Source: Liolophura sinensis (lineage: Eukaryota > Mollusca > Polyplacophora > Chitonida > Chitonidae). Taken from it: a stretch of 64,000 bases of DNA. A model generated the notes under the pieces. The model searched no databases and was not told the DNA's origin. It was given only the letters and a program-made list of their open reading frames with translations. The stretch is from assembly GCF_032854445.1 (NCBI RefSeq), contig NC_088304.1, positions 2,728,001-2,792,000 on the forward strand, written 5' to 3'. Below, piece by piece: positions 22,690 through 39,846 of the stretch; the stretch's first letter is position 1; each line of letters begins with the position of its first letter. Made by a program: the position numbers and the translations under genes.

Positions 22690-25103
22690 TCCTAACATTG
22701 CACGTATTGTACATTATTAGTTAGTGAAATGTGTAAAAATAATGATTTGAATGTACTGTATTTCACCAAAAGTTTAGCATTTAAAAGTGACACATTTTGC
22801 TTGATTCTGATCCATACATCCACCCAGCACATACGATCCTTTAAAAAGTTCAACTGATCTCTCTCACACAAACTTCAACCTTTGCATCAAAAGTTTTGCT
22901 TTAAGGTCTTTATGTGCTTTTGACAGTGCAGTTATACCCGCCAAACTTCCGGTGAAATACGGTACATGAATACACATTAACAATGTACAGGTAGCTAAGG
23001 ATCATTTTACTTACAAAATAATATATACATATACTTTCTTCTTAAATTTATAACCATATCCATTTATCTAAACATTTATGATCTATAAAATTTGGTACTT
23101 TTATCTCCCTCTACTAAACCAACCAGCCTAAAAAATTCAGTCTTTTAGATCCCCAACCATGCCACAGGCAAGGCCCTAGCCCACTGGTAGCTTGCTACTG
23201 ATTCGTCTGATGAGAATTTTAGCTAGGCTTGCACAGTACCACCCTTTTATTTACACTTTAAGTCACACAAGTTTTAATTGCTGTTTTACGAGCAGAATAA
23301 ATCTTTTTTTCAATGTCGCCGGAGGGTATAAAAAAAAAAAAAATTAAAATCATCTGATTTGTGGAAAATATACATGAACAGAAAGCCTTGAAATACAGAA
23401 AATCAATAGAAAACATCAGATCAAAATGAACAGGTGAATTTTCTGTTATATTTTTCTTCCATTTCTGGATCACTTTTATAGTTTTGGTTCACCAGTAAAA
23501 CACAAAATTAAATGAGTGTTGTCACTCAGGGTCACTCAGTAAGTGTTTGCAAGGATTAGTTTGACTCTCCCCAGAAAGCTGTGGTAATAGGCAAGTTACA
23601 GACATGAAACTCAAAGACAACTTGCTGATCGAAAACCTTTAAACTTGCGTATTACCATAAGAGCTAAATGAAATAAACAGGCATTTATCATGAAGCTTAC
23701 TATTATAGATTACCACACACTGGCATTACATGCTGATATGGGACTGCTTCAGTACACTTTGGTTGTGACTGGAATATAAGTGCATTTTTTTTCACAAAAG
23801 CTGACAATGAAGTATGATACATTAGTGTGTACACTAAACAGAGCTCTGATCAACTCTTCAAGCGACAAAACTAAGCATTTAAATGTTAGTAATCTGTGGG
23901 GTTTTTTTTACAGCTTTTGTTGAATTCTCCCTTGCTATCAACATGTTCTGTTAGTTGTCATTCTTACAACAGCATCATTTGCACGGCAAATTTACAGGAT
24001 TCCTGAGCGCTACTTACACTATGAAACCACAGTACAATTCTTTCTCAAAAAAAAAAGAAAAAGAAAAAAGCATAGTCAAGGTTCAACTGCTACAAGTTTG
24101 AAGCTACTTTTACAAAGTTAAAACAACATTTCTTTGTTTGAATACAGACATGACAGAATCCTGTGAGGATGAGTGCACTGAGCCTGACCCCGTGGAGCTA
24201 ACATAAGCACCAGTGACAGTTTCCACAAAGTCAGTTTTCATCTTTGTCAAATTTGAAAATATGACTTAAACAAATATGACTTAATTATTCGGAACTTAAA
24301 ATTGGGAACACTTAATAAATGTTATTCTTAGACAATTACATTAAAATTTCAATTTATGTAGCCATGAGACAGGAATATTATACTGAGATTTGATATTCTG
24401 ACTGCAGTGAAAAAAACCGCTCTGTGGAATAGGCTGTAGGACTAAATGGTTCCTTAGATTGGGTTTGTCTGAAAACATTTTGCTATAATGGAAATTACAA
24501 TATTCTAATTACAGTCTCTGTAATTAGTCCTGCTTAGTGGATTGTTCCCATCATCTCTGTCCAGTGTACGTAACCATTACAAATGTCGAGTGTGAACACT
24601 CCATACCGCACAACACATATGCACATATGTATACAATATCTACATAATACAATTTACATTTGAATAAAAATCCCATACAAGTCTTTAACATTACATCATA
24701 GCTTCCCCAACAACAACAAATAAATTTACATCCTTGTCTAAAAAAAAAATTGTTTTTCCCCCGTTCCAATGAAAGACGCCTACGGGTACATGAACACTTC
24801 TTCATGGCACTGTAATTATCAACACATATTCAGAATTCATAAATAATTTGGTGATAAAGCAAATCACAGACAGAAATTATTGTTAGTTTCCAGTGACACA
24901 ATCTATCAAATATACACTCTTTAGACTACTTCCCACCCCCATCCCCGTTTAAGTGTCTTTGTATCAAGGTTCAAAGCAGTCGTTAAACAAAAATATAACT
25001 TGTAGTCCATTTCCATGGCTACAGAATAAATCTTGTACTCCTGGTAATGGTTACAGATTTCACTTCCTGATCACAGTCGTCAACAGTTATTCCCCTTGGT
25101 AAA
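22690..25103. other. Probable SMIM14 3' UTR and flanking intergenic DNA
   Basis: AT-rich sequence lying downstream of SMIM14 on its strand. A minus-strand AATAAA (TTTATT on +) at 23246-23251 is one candidate poly(A) signal, which would give a 3' UTR of about 1.9 kb. No coding segment or known repeat was recognised. Confidence 0.4.
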
Positions 25104-29239
<4,136 letters not shown>

Positions 29240-29254
29240 TCAGCCTGGATTGAT

Positions 29255-30660
29255 CTGAAACGCATATAATAGTCTGAGTGTAATAATTCATTATAGCATA
29301 TGTACATACATGTATATACAGAAGACAGTTCTCAGTCTACTTGTCACACAGGTAAATAAAGTGTTTAAAATATACACTGTAATGTACCAAACTACAAACA
29401 TAGAGATCTCACAGGTTTTTTCCATGTGGGAATTTTTTCTAGGTAAAACTTGATACATGTATTTCAACCTGTTTGAAATATGTTAACGGAATTTTTTCAG
29501 ATTAAAAACATGAAAAATGTTCTATCGCAACTACCAGTATTTCACCTATAGTTTTGCATTCTTCAAGTGACACAAGTGACACATCTGGCTTTATCCTGGC
29601 TGACTCATCCACCTTATAGGGCCACTGAAGACTTCATTGCCAAATCTGATTAATTTCTTATCCAAAAAACTCAGGTGTTGGCACCAAATGTATAATTTTA
29701 GGCTATTTATAGGCTTCTGACAGTACATTTTTACAGGCCAAATTTTAGGCCAAACTACAGTATCCACATGTATAGTAATGCTAACCATGTGCTTTGTACC
29801 AGGACAGCTTTAGGCAAAATGACAAATTGTTAGAATCGTGTGTACACTATAAGCCTATAGATCAGGAAGATGTATATGTAGGTGAGATAGCATACTATAG
29901 CTCCCTACCTGCACATGTATATGGAATATTTTACTTCATAATGATTATAAATGTGTACCGTAATTCTTCAACTTTTTCGCATGTTCGCAAGGTGTTCATT
30001 CAGGTACATTCTGAAGGCATTATTCTGTGTTGACTAATAAAATTATACTTTTTGTGAAGCCCTGAATCTAGTCAATCCAACCAAACCAGTTTTGTCTCCA
30101 AAATGAAATTAAAACTGCGCTTAAATTGTACAGAAAGTTGCTCTTTCACGTGCAAGAAGTTTGAGAAATTAGGGTATATTCATTTCCTTCTGTCACAGCA
30201 TTTATTTTCATTTAAAAATTTCAAACTTTTCAAAATTTTCACTAAAACCTGAAATATTTTGGCAGTGAAAAAAAGTTTGCCTTCTCCACCAATACTGCAT
30301 ATCCATAATTTCATAAATACATATTTTAAGGTAATGGCTGAGTTACCTAGACTAAAATGCGGAGTATTTACCTGTATTTATTATTTACAGCACGTATCGG
30401 CTAGCATACAGGATCTCTCTTGGTTGGCTCAGTACTGATACGCTACAGCAAGTTAGCAATAAACAGCTTCTTGCTTCAGGAGTGATGAATAAAATTCAGA
30501 GCTAGTGTCGTTTAGTAATTATGTACCTAGAAACTACCATAAATGTGAGACAGCTTCAAGGAAAGCAGAACCAATTTAACAGTAAATTACAAACAAAACA
30601 ACAAAAATACCTAGAAGCATAGAGATCTCAGAAGCTTCACCAGGTGTTTACAAATTTATT
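29255..30660. other. SMIM14 upstream intron or intergenic DNA
   Basis: If the leader-exon reading of SMIM14 is right, this is its first intron. It is AT-rich; I recognise no coding exon, RNA gene or known repeat. Confidence 0.4.
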
Positions 30661-30667
30661 ATTTACT

Positions 30668-31018
30668 ACTTAACAATTTTTCAGTCACATGATGAGGGGG
30701 GGCTATTAAATGTGTATACATGTATAAGCTGTGTCTTTTTGGAGCAGGGCGAGTCCATGCCGCCAAATTGCTGTCGTCACTAAATCGTCATGCTAAAGAC
30801 ACCAGACATGACACCCCATCCAGTCATATTATACTGACACCAGGCCAACCAACTCTGTTTGATTGCTCTAATCTCTCAGTGCTGAGTGCCAAGAGAAGCA
30901 GTAACATTACAAATCAAGTACCCCTTTTTTGGACCAAGCCTCTGATATGACCCAAACTGGGTTAGAAGCCAGGTCTGCCGACTTCCAGGCAGATGCTCTA
31001 ACCATTAGGCCGCCAAAG
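30668..31018 (-). repeat. tRNA-derived SINE, family C, minus strand
   Basis: The reverse complement begins with a tRNA-like head (GGCCTAATGGTTAGAGCATC as A box; TTCTAACCC as worn B box). The + strand shows GACACCAGACATGACACCCC, ATACTGACACCAGGCCAACC, CTCTCAGTGCTGAGTGCCAA and, at the far end, ACTTAACAATTTTTCAGTCA, the tail shared with family B. Confidence 0.82.
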
Positions 31019-33774
31019 GGAATATCAAGAACCATACCTATGAACTGAGTAGTTAGATCTAAACAGTGTAACCCTCAAACCCAAGGAAAAGGAAAAGGAA
31101 AAGACAGGATAAATGTATGGAGCATCAGGAGAAAGGCTTGCTTTGTTGTTTTGTTTTTTTTTTGTGGGGGGGGGGGTGATTTTTTTTGCTACTGAATTCA
31201 AATGTCTGATGTCTGATCTATAAGGTGAGCTTTATGAACCATACATTAAGAGGCAAGATGTCACAAATTTTTTTCTTTATATTCACCAAAAGGCAAATTT
31301 TTTTCAAGGACATTATTAAAGTATTCTTTCACTGGTTTAGACTCACAGCCATACAAGGGCTTCAGTGATAACATTTAAAAACCCCGAGGCCTCTACAGGT
31401 AAGTGTGAAAGGATTCACAAACATTTGTCCTGGCAAGCGGGCTGAAAGTTTATGAAGCCTTTTACATTCAGGTGGTGATGCCTCAACTTTTTTTTATTAT
31501 AATCTTTCAATTCTTGCTAATATGAGCTATTTTAACATCAAATACAGTGTGCAAAGTGGTAAAATCTTCTTGTGATATCTCAGAACAGAATTCAAATATT
31601 TGAATGCATTTAACTAACGGTATCTTTGAATAAATCTCAAAGAGTAAATGAAAGCATTTTACAGATATTTTCAGCTGTCTGTCTGATGAATGTTTCTTCA
31701 ATTTTTAGCTTTCTTTCAAAATCTTTAAAATGCTATAACAGGATAAATCTTCTGGGTCTCGCAAGATTTCCACAGAACGTGGAATTAGTTTGACAGACAA
31801 TTTGGAGAAAAGGGTGTATTTAGTACAGAGCAAAAATATGAGCACCATATATGCATTGAAAAGTGTCGCAGGACAGCTTTTTCTCTGTAATATTTCACCA
31901 ACAAGCAACAGTTGATCATGGAAGTTTCCTGCCCAATTTCATCCGTTTTCACTCTCAGTTGATCAGCGTAAAACAAAAGTTTTGTTCTGTGTTTTAGTCT
32001 GATGAATTAGACATTGTATACTTAATCATAGCTGTATCATTAGTATCCGTGATTGCACTTCACTCATAGTAGGCAGTGGCAAGCAGACAAAGCCGTGACA
32101 GATAACGTGGGAGGGTATAGGAAAATGAACAATCTTAGACGACATTCTGAGAAGTATGGCTGATAATAGCCAGAAATTATAGTATGTAAGACAACAGAAC
32201 AATATGCACAGCATATATAGCTTGTGAACTTATGAGGCTATGAAGTAGTTTTGTACTGACCTCCATGTTATGTAGACAATGTTTTCACCGCCGTGTGTGA
32301 GCGAATATGTATGTTGGCGTTAGTAAAACGGCAAATGCCCACATGCCCGCGATCTCGAATGTAACCTCTAATTCCTCGATGATACCGGTACTGTACTGAA
32401 TGCAAAGATTTTGAAAATAGCTACTAAGCTAGTGCATCTAAAAGTGGGAGTCGTTCTCCAGTCTATCCTTCTCACACTGCTATTATGTAAATGTTTCGAG
32501 GATCCTAAGCTGAGGACCGATGAAGTGAAGATCACATTGCATCATCAAATATAACTGCTCCTACCGACAGGTTAACGCCCAACATCTAGCTAACTTTGAC
32601 AAAACGTAAAGAAACATGATAGCCTAAGATGGCGAGCATGTCAGTCTGTAACACATCTGTACATCATTCATTTTGAGGACCATGTCTTAAAAGTTGATGC
32701 ACTCAGACTGACTGAGTGGAGCCGACGAAACAAATGACAAGTAACTTACTGTTTCTCAAGACTCAACCACCCATATACAAAACTGTGATTTTGGTGTTGC
32801 AACTAACTTCCACCATATAAAAAAAAGCCTGCCCGAATAGAGCAAACCGGCAAAAGAAGAGACTAATGACTACTTCCTGCCACTGACGAAACTTCTTTCT
32901 AGTAAAACAAAGAATTTGCGAAAGTGGATACTTACAGGCGCAATGTTCCGACAATATATAACAGTTGGGAATTAAGGATGAGACGGTGAACCGCCGATAT
33001 CAACAAAGCCACGTCAGGTTAAATTACATGTCCCGTATGTAGGTCAAATACTTTCGGCTCGGTAATCTCCGGGTGTTTCCGCATCTAGAGCATCAACAAT
33101 GTTGACGGATGCAAGTCTGTCGTATAGAGACCGCAAAACAAAATATGACATGATTTGCGAAAACTTACAATACCTAAGAGTAATTCTTCATCTGTAATGA
33201 AAGCATAGAATTTGTAACTGAAGTATTGGCAGCAGAAAACGCCCTGGAAAGAGCGAACATATTTTTGCAACGTAGCGATATTAAAATCACTCATCTGCAT
33301 AAAAACCCACCGTAGCATGCTTTTTTTAACACCTCGTCCCATGAAAATGAAACACGTCAGCATTCCAAATAACATCATGTTGAAGTAACAGCTGGTAAAG
33401 CAATTTTTATGGGCCCAGTATGATTACCTGTACTTTTCCTCGAGACAAACAATTTGAGGTTTTAGGACTATGCATTTTTACACACATGTACATTTGCTAT
33501 ACTTTTTATGCAAGAAGGTTTATAACAGACACTGGACACCATATAACTACAAGTTTGTCTTGCTACATGGGCTACGCGAAAGCTGATGGGATAAGCGAAC
33601 ATATATTTTAAATGATTCATACCTTAATATTGAAAAAATCTTTTATATGCACAATTCATTAATATACTGGTGTGACGCCACCTCCCATAGGCTACTGATA
33701 TGGCGCCCTTGTGCCGATCTTTGCTATAGTGATATGGTGACCTCTCCCGAGTATTCAAGAAAATGCCTTTCAAC
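31019..33774. other. Intergenic DNA with possible SMIM14 promoter area
   Basis: On the minus strand, two consensus donors follow plausible leader sequence: AAACA|GTAAGTTAC at 32750/32749 and CGCCT|GTAAGTATCC at 32936/32935, the second about 30 bp from a TATATATTG box. They could be alternative non-coding first exons of SMIM14. A purine/poly-G low-complexity run is at 31085-31190. No other gene was recognised. Confidence 0.35.
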
Positions 33775-34010
33775 GATTGCAGTCAGTGTTGCAGAAGTCT
33801 CTCGCCAATGCGGTCGTTGTGAGTTCAACTCCAGCTCATGATGCTTTTCACTCCGGTCGTACGCCTACGTGGGAAGGTCTTGCAGCAACCTGCGTATGGC
33901 CGTGAGTTTACCCTGAGTTCTGTCCGGTTTCATCCCACCACAATGCTGGCCGCCGTCGTATAAGTGAAATATTCTTGAGTACGGCGTAAAACACCAATCA
34001 AATCCCTTAC
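33775..34010 (+). repeat. SINE family A, nearly complete body
   Basis: It contains CAATGCGGTCGTTGTGAGTT with B-box GTTCAACTCC, ACGTGGGAAGGTCTTGCAGC, ACAATGCTGGCCGCCGTCGT and TGAGTACGGCGTAAAACACC, ending AATCAAATCCC. The tRNA-like A box at the left end is worn. Confidence 0.87.
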
Positions 34011-37000
34011 CTTGTGACTTTGTTCAAATAAATACATAAATAAATAAATAAATATGTATATACATGATCATGGAGGAAACGGGTGAGATTACAACCGACG
34101 CAAAAACCTCTGTTAGCGAAGTTACGACATCAGGACTAATTCTGGACTAACACAATAAAACGACTCGATATCTATAGCAATACTATAACATGTATAATGG
34201 GCAGACATAAGAGAGGCGATTTTGTTCTTTTTCTTACACTCGCGTCAAAATATGATTAGCTTGACAGTTTTCTCACAAAATTATCATTAGCCGACAGACT
34301 TACTTAAACAATAATCGGAATTTCGAATTCTTTTTAAAATGAATATCTCAGTGTCTAGAAGTCTTTCAGTCGGGTCCTCGACTTATCTATATAAATGATG
34401 TACGGTCATGTATGATTATTTTGACTTTTGTACATCAACGTGCATCGTAAAATGTTACACCACGTAGTGATTGTTGTAACATAGTCTTAAACAGCAGTAC
34501 TTTTTAACGTTTATATAATCTGAAATGTATGCATGATCCTGAAAGTGTGGAACACTCACAAAAGTATCATTTGACATAAAGATAATGTTATCGATTGTGT
34601 CCATTTTTCATAGCATTTTAAAGTTTGGAAAAAAAATGGTTAAAAGGTACAATTACTGGAACAAACATTATATGCATTATTATATACATGTAAATACTTA
34701 AATATAAATGTAAAAGTATTAAACAGGCTTGAGTTTTAATTTATAAGTAATTCGTTTTTAGATTAATTCTCTCTAAATCTCTAAATCTATTTATATCGTT
34801 TATGTAAGTGTGCACGTCCTTAGCGAGTAATATGTTATCGCTTCGGTCTAAATCAGTTGAGCCTTTCAAGAGTAAATTAATTGTATGTTTTTGACAGAAT
34901 ACATTAGATCGCATCACTTTTTCATTTCTCATACATTCCTTCCCCTATCACTTGGATTTACTAACTTTTTAAAGAAATTTATGTATGGGGGGAAGGGGCG
35001 GGGGAATAGCATTTTCAGTTCTACATGTATGTGTGGAACAGTTATGACCCAACATATGAATTTTATAAGAGCATTGCTTTGAAAAGCAGAGATTGATACG
35101 TTGAATGTTACAGTTTAGCGATACTAAATTGTGAGATTTACAGGAACAATACTTTTAAAAACTTTGTTTTCATATAAATTAGAATTCAATCGCTTCGCCA
35201 CACCGTCAGTAGAAAGTGACACAGTCCAGGGGAAAAAACTCTACCGAGTCAACATTGTCGTTCTTGTCGCCTGATCTGCTTTTCGGCAGTTACCAACAGG
35301 CGTCTTTGACAACAAAAACGGGGACTGTGCACGTTCGTATGTGGGGGCATAACGCTAATTGCAGGCACGTACTGAGTGTCATGTGTCCTTTAATGTAAGT
35401 ACTTCTAGGCACTTTACCAAGGCACCGTGTAGCTCATCTCAGTGGAGCCTTGCCTTTAGACAAAAATCAGGATGAAATCCCGATCGGCGACATTTTATTT
35501 CCGTATAGGCCTACTGCTAGTACTACCGGTGCTGAATAAATTGTTGACACATGCCTGCTAAGTGAACATGAGCGATTGGTTGATTAATTTATCGATTGGG
35601 GATTGACTAGGGTTTGGCACACCACACACCTGTATCAGAACCATCGGTCGAGTATAGGCCTATATTAGATATTTAAAACCCCCGGTGGGCTGTTCTGACA
35701 TAGTAAGCTATTACAGTTTGTTTTCTCTGTCAGGACAGTCCGCCAGAGATTTTTACCCTACCCGTACTTCAAATCTTGGTTTTCTTCGTTGTCATTTCGA
35801 AATAACATATCGTTTTTCCGACACTATGTAAAAAAAGCTGTATAAAAATATTTTAATAACAAGCCAGTAAGGAAATCAGTTAACTGTTACTTCGAGAACG
35901 TAGCAAGTCTTTCTTCTGCTGTACATTTGTATAAAACCTGCCTGATCTCATTAATGGGTAAACGGGCACGTGTGTAAGGACATTGGGTCTAATTAGCCTC
36001 ACCCTTTGATCCCCACCCGGCTGATTCCTGCCAATGTACAGACACAGCTAGGCGGCCATGCACATATGGCTAAACACAAATTCGGCTTTACTTTGTAGAA
36101 CTTGGTGGGTGTATAGCTGCATTACCGTTGATAATTCGATAAAGCGCTGAGCCTGCCGAACTGCAGATAGATAGTCTGAATCGACTTCCATGGTTTAAAG
36201 CGCAGAAAAGAATAATAAAATTGGTGGAAGTGGGTGATCAAACATCAGAATACCTACCATACTTCGATCGATCTTGTGAACATCAGCACGTTCACGGTAA
36301 TCATTTGTTTCACAACTCAGTCTATCTGTTTAATTAGACTCAAGTTGGTCAAACGTCATACTGACTCTCCGCGAAGCTCCTCAAACCTCATTCAGTTTTC
36401 TAGAATAACGATATAATGAAAGACAAACAGTATAAAGAGTAAAACTAGAGTAGTAACGACAGTGTTATAATCGGCAAATGGTCACACTTAACCGGTGAAA
36501 TATAGCTTGTTTTTAATTAGCTCAGTTAAGGTATAATTTTTTTGTTCATGCTAATGCTTAAATAATAGCAATGTGCATGCTCACTAGTACAATGGCGTGA
36601 GTAGAATTAGGTGAAAAAAAATGCAATGATATTAATTGCAATTCATTACATGTCACTGGTTTCCTCCCACCATAATGCTGGCAGCCGTTTTAAAGGTGAA
36701 ATACTCTTGAGTATGGCGTAAAGCACCTATCAAATAAACAAATCAAATTTAGCGTTAGTGGTCTAGAATTACTCAAAATGCTATGTTGTTATTGACCTTG
36801 AACTTACCTTTAAGGTTAATGTTTAAAACAGCCAGATCGTTACGGCTTGTGTGCGCTTTATCTTTCACACTTAGTTTGGAGTGAACAACTAAGACCAGAT
36901 GGTGTCCCTCTACAGTGGAGTACAATTAACGCAAGATGTTCTAGATGCTGAGATATAAATAATGCATGCAATTAGGATTGCTTTCACAAGGTGTCGTGAG

Positions 37001-37247
37001 GTCACTTGCTACACAGAGCGAGATTTCCCTTATTGGTAGTGGTATTGGAGCATACGTGATCGATGTCACGTGACACATATGTCCATCTCGTGATTAGTTA
37101 GTTAATACTGAACATATATCAGTGTGCACAGAGGTGTATCTACTGCAGCCAGACAGGTGTTCCTTATAGAAGACAGAATTTACGTCTTGTAAAAATTACC
37201 ATATTTTATATTGCAAACGGTTTTGAAGAACATTCGGCTAAGCAAAA
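34011..37247. other. Intergenic DNA upstream of the ankyrin/SOCS-box gene
   Basis: AT-rich sequence with a SINE fragment at 36640-36742. Near the right end, GATGTCACGTGACACATATG (about 37064-37083) contains a CACGTG E-box, about 60 bp before ACATATATCAGTGTGCACAG, a possible TATA/start region for the next gene. No coding segment was recognised. Confidence 0.4.
36640..36742 (+). repeat. SINE family A 3' fragment
   Basis: It reads GGTTTCCTCCCACCATAATG, CTGGCAGCCGTTTTAAAGGT, CTCTTGAGTATGGCGTAAAG and CACCTATCAAATAAACAAAT. Only the body end and tail remain. Confidence 0.85.
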
Positions 37248-39846
37248 ATGCTCGGATACAAATTAGGTAAGATTGTCGAAGTAACTTATAGGGTCAGGGT
37301 TTAAATTAATCTCTCCTTGCCAAGGCAGCCGTATTTGTCCTTAGTGTGATTGCTTATAATACAGAGGTATTTAAAAGTCGGGCACAAGATGCATAGTGTG
37401 CATAGTAGGCTATACGTGAATCAGAATGAAGGGAAAGCATACAATGGGCGCGTTCCTGTTGTCCTATTTGCATAATAAATATGCAGTGAAATGATTGTCC
37501 TGGTGAACTGTATTATGTAGTTGCTTTTTGTTCAAATTGTGGTGATGGGGTTGAATATATGGAATTACAATTTAAGTGTCCGTGGTTCGTGAATTGCACA
37601 CTGTGTTTTCATTTCAATTAGAATGAAATAGAGCGTCATAAGACGCGCAATTACATGACTTTATATATACCGGTGTTTAAACAACCACTTTCTTAAAATT
37701 AAGGTGAAATATTTACTTTTAAATTATTTAAAAACTTTCTTTGAAATCAAATATTTGTTCCATATTCCACGAAGTAGTAAATGATTTCTCTTAAAACAGA
37801 AAAAAAGAAGTGAGTATGACGTCAGAGTACTGGTAGTATAGTCAGTAAAATCCATCATCGTTTCAGAATTAAAAACAAAATCAGTGCATATAAATTTTGT
37901 TCAGGAATTTTGAAGTATTGAAATATTGAAGGTATATTCGTTCATGAATCTCATCAGTCGATGCTACAAATGCCCTTCAATATTTAGGGACAAGTTTCCT
38001 TTTAATACTCTATATAGTTAATGCTCTACGAATAAGGCTCATGGGTAATTTCACTGATTCTATTTCAGTCCAACATTTTACTTTGTTTAACCTTCTTGTT
38101 ACAGGCTGGCAATACTTTGAAATGTCGGGGAAAGCGGATTTACCAAGCCTTTCACCTTCCCCTAAAGCTAACGTTGAGAAACTGAGGGACGCCATCATTG
38201 ACGATGCGGAGACCCCACAACTAAAATACCTCATCGAGAAGTGCAACTGCGTGGATGTACAGGTTTGGAGGGACCAAGGATCCTTCGACTTGATGCACTA
38301 CGCCATTCTGGCGAACAATCAGGAAGCGGTGTTGTTGTTGCTCATGAAGGGATTGTTTCAGCCGAACTACGAGACCAGTGTTCCGTATTTACATCTTGCT
38401 TGTGAGCTTGGTTTTCGAACGATCACCGGGCTTTTGCTGGACCGTTTGGGCTCTGATTTTCCAGCCGTTTACAAACACGGCGAATTTCCTATTCCTGTCA
38501 AGAGCAAAACCCCATCAGGAGTTGATTCGAGGAGATTTTTTGACAGCGAAACAAAGGGAAATACTGAAAAAGAAGAAGTCTCAGCCATTGACGTAGCTGC
38601 AATGATGGGCCGCCTGAACTGTGTTCGGTTTCTCTTGGATCGGTACGAGCGCGATGTGATTAATCGCGCACCATCTTGGAAAAGGGTTTCTTTAAACCAG
38701 TTAGGTTTAGCAACTATTTGTAAGTCAGCCACTGCTCTGAAGCTTCTTTTAGAGTTGGGTAAACATTCCAAAGACGATATTCTACGAACAGTCGCGATTG
38801 CAATTCGCCAAAACCAACCATACTGCTTGGACCTTCTTCTCAGCAAAAATGTGGACACCAGCTCACTGTACTCAGGGATGAACCTTTACCACGTGGTGTC
38901 GCAATATCCGATTCCGCTTTACGAAGGGTTAAAGCCATGTTTAGCGGAAATGACGTCGGTGCTTTTGAAGCATGGTTATGACGTCACTGCTAAGTCCCCC
39001 AGTAGGACATATCCGCTGTACAGTGTGTTGAGTAGCGAGGCTGTCTTCTCCGATCCAAATGCGACTTCCTGTGAAGACATCGAGAGCATTTTGCACTGTC
39101 TCAGGACAATGATTGCTGCCGGAGCCGATCCGAACTTTGACGAAGCCGCGACGGAAAATCCCGACGAAGCAGAAGCTTATGGGCGCGAGGCATATCCCTC
39201 CGCGTTGTTTTGTTTATTTCACGCCGCCCACAGGTGCGCCAAGACCAGTGACGAACCTTTGGCGTTGTTACGTGAAAAAACACTGCGGTGTTTTCAGCTT
39301 TTACTGGAATACAGCGCGGACGTTCGGAAGGTGGCGGCGGTTTATCATTTGTTCGGGGACGGAGAACATTCAAACATGACGGTGCTGCACGAATACATTC
39401 GATGCAGCACCGCTCTTGGCGTTGATCCAAAGATCCTCTGCCTTCTCATGAAACATGGCGCCGATCCCATGGCGAAGTTCAAGGGCATGTTGCCGCTGAC
39501 GATGTACTGTCTTGGACGCCATTCTTTGGCGAAGGACAAGGCTGATAGCATGCGCAGAGCGTCTGTGGAAGTGTCTTTATCCAACCTTACAACTCTGCTG
39601 CGACTATGTGACTATCTTCCGGTCAGGTTGGTACAGCGATATCAAGCTAACCTAAGAGACGTTTTACCCAATGATGAGTTTCTTTACGAATATCATTCCA
39701 CGATGACGAACTATCTGACCTCTGTTCGGTCGCTAAAGCACGAATCATCGACGACAATCTGGGCAGCTTGCTCCTACAAAGCAGAAAATGTCGACACTCT
39801 GCCATTACCACGTGACCTGAAATCCTTCATAGTGCCAAATTTGTGA
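37248..39846 (+). CDS. Ankyrin-repeat and SOCS-box (ASB-type) protein
   Basis: ASB proteins are substrate adaptors of Elongin BC-Cullin 5 ubiquitin ligases. A 19-nt first coding exon, 37248-37266 (ATG then LGYKL, donor GTAAGA), joins in phase to 38105-39846 (acceptor TTGTTACAG), giving 586 residues. If the leader exon is not used, the in-frame Met at 38122 gives 574. From about residue 66 there are ankyrin-like units, e.g. FDLMHYAILANNQEAVLLLL, PYLHLACELGFRTITGLLLD, AIDVAAMMGRLNCVRFLLDR, and ADP-type turns such as IAAGADPNF and MKHGADPMAK. The last 38 residues end TLPLPRDLKSFIVPNL, the SOCS-box signature (LPLP then LK.F); the upstream BC-box part is SLKHESSTTIW, less canonical because the usual Leu-Cys after SL is absent. 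All of the domain lies in one exon, so it could be retrocopy-derived. The nearest AATAAA is at 40303-40308. Which ASB subfamily it belongs to cannot be told. Confidence 0.85.

Noticed and set aside
33085-33378. 97-codon minus-strand frame with a hydrophobic start
   Set aside because: No recognisable domain and no splice-supported continuation; composition is like the surrounding AT-rich DNA.
38041-38121. Met at 38041 as the start of the ASB-type protein
   Set aside because: The segment includes a pyrimidine-rich acceptor (TTGTTACAG at 38096-38104), so the upstream 27 codons are intron; the spliced 37248 start or Met 38122 is preferred.
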